Shown one piece after another: positions 61,715 through 64,000 of a stretch of 64,000 nt of DNA. The notes under the pieces are model-generated. The model made no database searches. It saw only the letters and a program-made list of their open reading frames with translations, and was not told the origin of the DNA. A program made the position numbers and the translations under genes. Positions within the stretch are counted from its first letter, which is position 1. Every line of letters starts with the position of its first letter. The stretch spans positions 744,001 to 808,000 of the forward strand of contig NZ_AWGE01000001.1 in the NCBI RefSeq assembly GCF_000495815.1, given 5' to 3'. The stretch comes from Asticcacaulis sp. AC466. Lineage in GTDB: Bacteria > Pseudomonadota > Alphaproteobacteria > Caulobacterales > Caulobacteraceae.

Positions 61715-64000
61715 ATGACTAAGATGCGCACTAAGAATACCAAGACATTTCTGCTCGCCGCCAGCGGACTTATGGTGGCGATGATATGCGCGCCGGCACT
61801 GGCGCAAGATACCGGCGACAGTTCGACGACAGCCAAGAAAAAGGAACAGGCGGCCGAAGAAACCACGGTTGTCGTCACCGGTTCGCGCATTCGCCATAAG
61901 GGCGCGGCCAGCGCCACGCCGACCACCGTCATCAATTCCGATACCATCCGTAAAACGGGCACGCGTCAGATCGCCGACCTGGTCAACCAGATGCCGGCGC
62001 TCGTCATCAGCCAGAGCGACCAGACCTCAAACGCCAACCGTGACAAAGACTCCATGGATCAGGGCCATCCCGGCCTGAACGCCCTCGACCTGCGCGGCCT
62101 GGGGACCAAGCGCACCCTTGTCCTGGTGAATGGTCGCCGCCACGTGCCGGGGGCACCCGGCAGCGCCGCAGTCGATGTCAGCACCGTGCCGTCCGGCCTG
62201 GTGGAGCGCGTCGAAATCGTCACCGGCGGCGCCTCGGCGCAATATGGCGCCGATGCCGTGGCCGGTGTGGCCAACTTTATTCTGAAGAAGAACTATCAAG
62301 GCGTCGACGCCAATATCCGCTACGGCAATTCGAACTATAACGACATGCCGAACTATGCGGCGGATCTGTTGTGGGGCAAAAATTTCAACGACGGTCGAGG
62401 CAATGTCACCCTGTTCGCCAGCTACGACCAATCCAATGGCACGGTTGGCGGTCAGGATCGTCCGTCAACCTCGCGCGGTAACCCGTGGTGGTATCGCGCG
62501 ACTAAGACGGGGCCCTATACCGTGCTCGACGACCAGCACCTCCTGCAATATTCGCCGCGCGCCGTGGTGCTCCTGGGCAGCAAGCCCTACGTCTTCAATG
62601 ATGACGGCACTATGCGCGCCCCGATTCTGGGTACGGAGGGGCTGATCTCGAACCTTTCGCCTACGGATATGGCCAAGAACTCCAGCGTCGCGTCTCTGAT
62701 CACCAACAGTGGCGGTGAATTCGGCGGCCGGTACGACAACTGGCTGTTGTCCGTGCCCAGCCAGCGCTTCATCACCCACGGCAGCTTCGGCTATCAGCTC
62801 AGCGAACATGCCCGCTATTTCTTCGAAGCGGACTTCGCCACCAACAAATCGCACGGTGAATATGGTCTGTGGTGGGAAGGCGGCACGAACAAGCTGCAGG
62901 ACGGCAATCCGTTTATAACGCCAGAAATGATCGCGGCCAATGGCGGCGGCTTCCCTGATGGCCTGTCCTTCGTGCGTAACTACCCGGAATTTGGGAAGTC
63001 GCGGTCGAACTACCAGCGCGACATGTACCAGTTCGTCACCGGCTTTGAGGGGGACCTGCCTGCCCTGTTCCGCGGCCATGACTGGGCGTGGTCAACCTAT
63101 GTTTCCTACGGCAAAACCAAGGAAACTATCCAGGATTTTAACAGCACCTCAAATGACCGCTATATGCGTGCGCTGGACGCCGTCACCGGTCCGGGGGGCA
63201 CGCCGATCTGTGCCGTCAATGCCGATGCTGACACCACCAACGATGACCCCGCTTGTAAACCGCTCAATCCGTTCAAACCGGTTACGCAGGATGTCATCGC
63301 CTATCTGAATTATAATAGTAGTAAGTCCAGGACCTCGCTCGAACAATATGTCTGGTCCGGATATGTTACGGGTGGCATTTTCACTTTGCCGGCCGGTGAC
63401 GTGCAGGTGGCTTTGGGCGCTGAATACCGTCGCGAGGCGAACAATATCGGCGCGCGTGATGAATATAACCCCGATAGCCCGAAATTTGTGCCTGATTACG
63501 GTGTGTCCGAGACGCCGCTGAAGGGGGAATTCGACGTCAAGGAAGTCTTTGCCGAATTGAGTGTACCGATCCTCAAAGATCTGCCGTTTGCGTACCGCCT
63601 GACGGCTGACGCCGCCGTTCGTACCGCCGACTATTCGACCGCTGGCAAGACGACGGCTGAGAAGTATGGCCTGCAGTGGGCGCCGGTGAAGGATATCCGT
63701 TTCCGCGGCACCTACGGCACAGCCGTGCGTGCCCCGAATATCAGCGAAGTCTTTACCGCCTCGTCGATTAGCGGCCAGTGGCTGAGCGACCCGTGCAACT
63801 ACTACAATCTGCCGAACCGTGTCGACAAGACACAGTATACCGCCGCCAACTGCGCCGCCGCCATGCCCGCCAATAAGAACGACTATTGGCTGTGGCTGGA
63901 TGTCATCAAGAAAGGCAATTCGGATCTCAAGGTCGAGACGGCCAAGACCCTGACCGCGGGTGTGGTGCTGCAACCCCGCTTCATGAAGAATTTCACGGCG
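61715..64000 (+). CDS. TonB-dependent receptor, N-terminal part
   Basis: The gene starts at ATG 61715 and stays open to the window end, so at least 762 residues are coded. A signal peptide ends at ALAQD (about residue 30). The TonB-box-like EETTVVVTGSRIR follows (about 48-60), then the plug domain with LVNQMPALV, LRGLGTKRTLVLVNGRR and IVTGGASAQYGADAVAGVANFILKK, and the beta-barrel with loop sequences. The pattern is the oligosaccharide or siderophore receptor group. The ligand is unknown. Confidence 0.94.
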   Translation, partial: MTKMRTKNTKTFLLAASGLMVAMICAPALAQDTGDSSTTAKKKEQAAEETTVVVTGSRIRHKGAASATPTTVINSDTIRKTGTRQIADLVNQMPALVISQSDQTSNANRDKDSMDQGHPGLNALDLRGLGTKRTLVLVNGRRHVPGAPGSAAVDVSTVPSGLVERVEIVTGGASAQYGADAVAGVANFILKKNYQGVDANIRYGNSNYNDMPNYAADLLWGKNFNDGRGNVTLFASYDQSNGTVGGQDRPSTSRGNPWWYRATKTGPYTVLDDQHLLQYSPRAVVLLGSKPYVFNDDGTMRAPILGTEGLISNLSPTDMAKNSSVASLITNSGGEFGGRYDNWLLSVPSQRFITHGSFGYQLSEHARYFFEADFATNKSHGEYGLWWEGGTNKLQDGNPFITPEMIAANGGGFPDGLSFVRNYPEFGKSRSNYQRDMYQFVTGFEGDLPALFRGHDWAWSTYVSYGKTKETIQDFNSTSNDRYMRALDAVTGPGGTPICAVNADADTTNDDPACKPLNPFKPVTQDVIAYLNYNSSKSRTSLEQYVWSGYVTGGIFTLPAGDVQVALGAEYRREANNIGARDEYNPDSPKFVPDYGVSETPLKGEFDVKEVFAELSVPILKDLPFAYRLTADAAVRTADYSTAGKTTAEKYGLQWAPVKDIRFRGTYGTAVRAPNISEVFTASSISGQWLSDPCNYYNLPNRVDKTQYTAANCAAAMPANKNDYWLWLDVIKKGNSDLKVETAKTLTAGVVLQPRFMKNFTA

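Overview
The window is ordinary chromosomal DNA of an alphaproteobacterium, almost certainly a member of the Caulobacteraceae. The evidence is a CckA hybrid kinase next to a flagellar export and rod cluster, CtrA-type boxes (TTAA-N7-TTAA) in the flagellar promoters, a DUF1013/TrcR cell-cycle regulator, DUF1465 and DUF1192 proteins, and a large TonB-dependent receptor. Base composition looks like roughly 60% G+C, lower than Caulobacter, so Asticcacaulis or a relative is my best guess; the species cannot be named from the sequence. I see no prophage, insertion sequence, CRISPR array or other mobile element.

Layout. 1-2.6 kb: the end of a large helical-repeat protein, a doubtful small ORF and an SPFH/band-7 lipoprotein. 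2.7-7.7 kb: flagellar genes, with fliO-fliP on the minus strand diverging from flgB-flgC-fliE, followed by fliQ-fliR-flhB. 7.9-10.1 kb: cckA, whose phosphorelay controls CtrA. 10.1-12.5 kb (minus): two related lipoproteins, a DUF3445 haem N-demethylase-like protein and rpmE. 12.6-17.8 kb: an ABC exporter, an SMP-30 lactonase, suhB, efp and thiE. 18-21.8 kb: a glycine-zipper protein, bfd and bfr (iron storage), an exported methyltransferase-like lipoprotein and a lysophospholipase-like hydrolase. 21.9-28.7 kb: hisN, an XRE regulator, DUF1465, DUF1192, a quinone oxidoreductase with a coupled 47-residue membrane protein, trcR, a glycosyltransferase and a very short flagellar-rod-like protein. 28.8-33.1 kb (minus): rpmI-rplT-pheS-pheT. 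infC lies apart at 40.0-40.5 kb and starts at AUU.

33.3-46.2 kb is an accessory mix of a GFA protein, transporters, a second glycosyltransferase, hydrolases, a GMC oxidoreductase with an SDR, and an epimerase. It includes the most unusual locus, a three-gene overlapping unit at 37.0-39.55 kb: an Lgt-like membrane protein lacking key Lgt residues, a cysteine-rich radical SAM enzyme of the tetraether-synthase/MJ0619 type, and a small membrane protein. 46.4-56.3 kb is housekeeping: clpB under a sigma-32-like promoter, tRNA-Glu, DinB, dapD, a HAD nucleotidase, argB, a DUF3052-like protein, engB, yidC, rnpA and rpmH. 56.5-64 kb: a histidine kinase with an acidic partner, a zinc-ribbon-less sirtuin, gamma-glutamyltransferase, tRNA-Arg and the start of a TonB-dependent receptor that runs off the end.

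Working together: CckA (7.9 kb) ultimately activates CtrA, and the two CtrA-like boxes at 3.85 and 5.38 kb sit upstream of the flagellar operons in the same cluster. A shared palindrome lies just downstream of each box, in the position expected for a second flagellar regulator. All functions are assigned by reading translated sequence and motifs; no database search was run.
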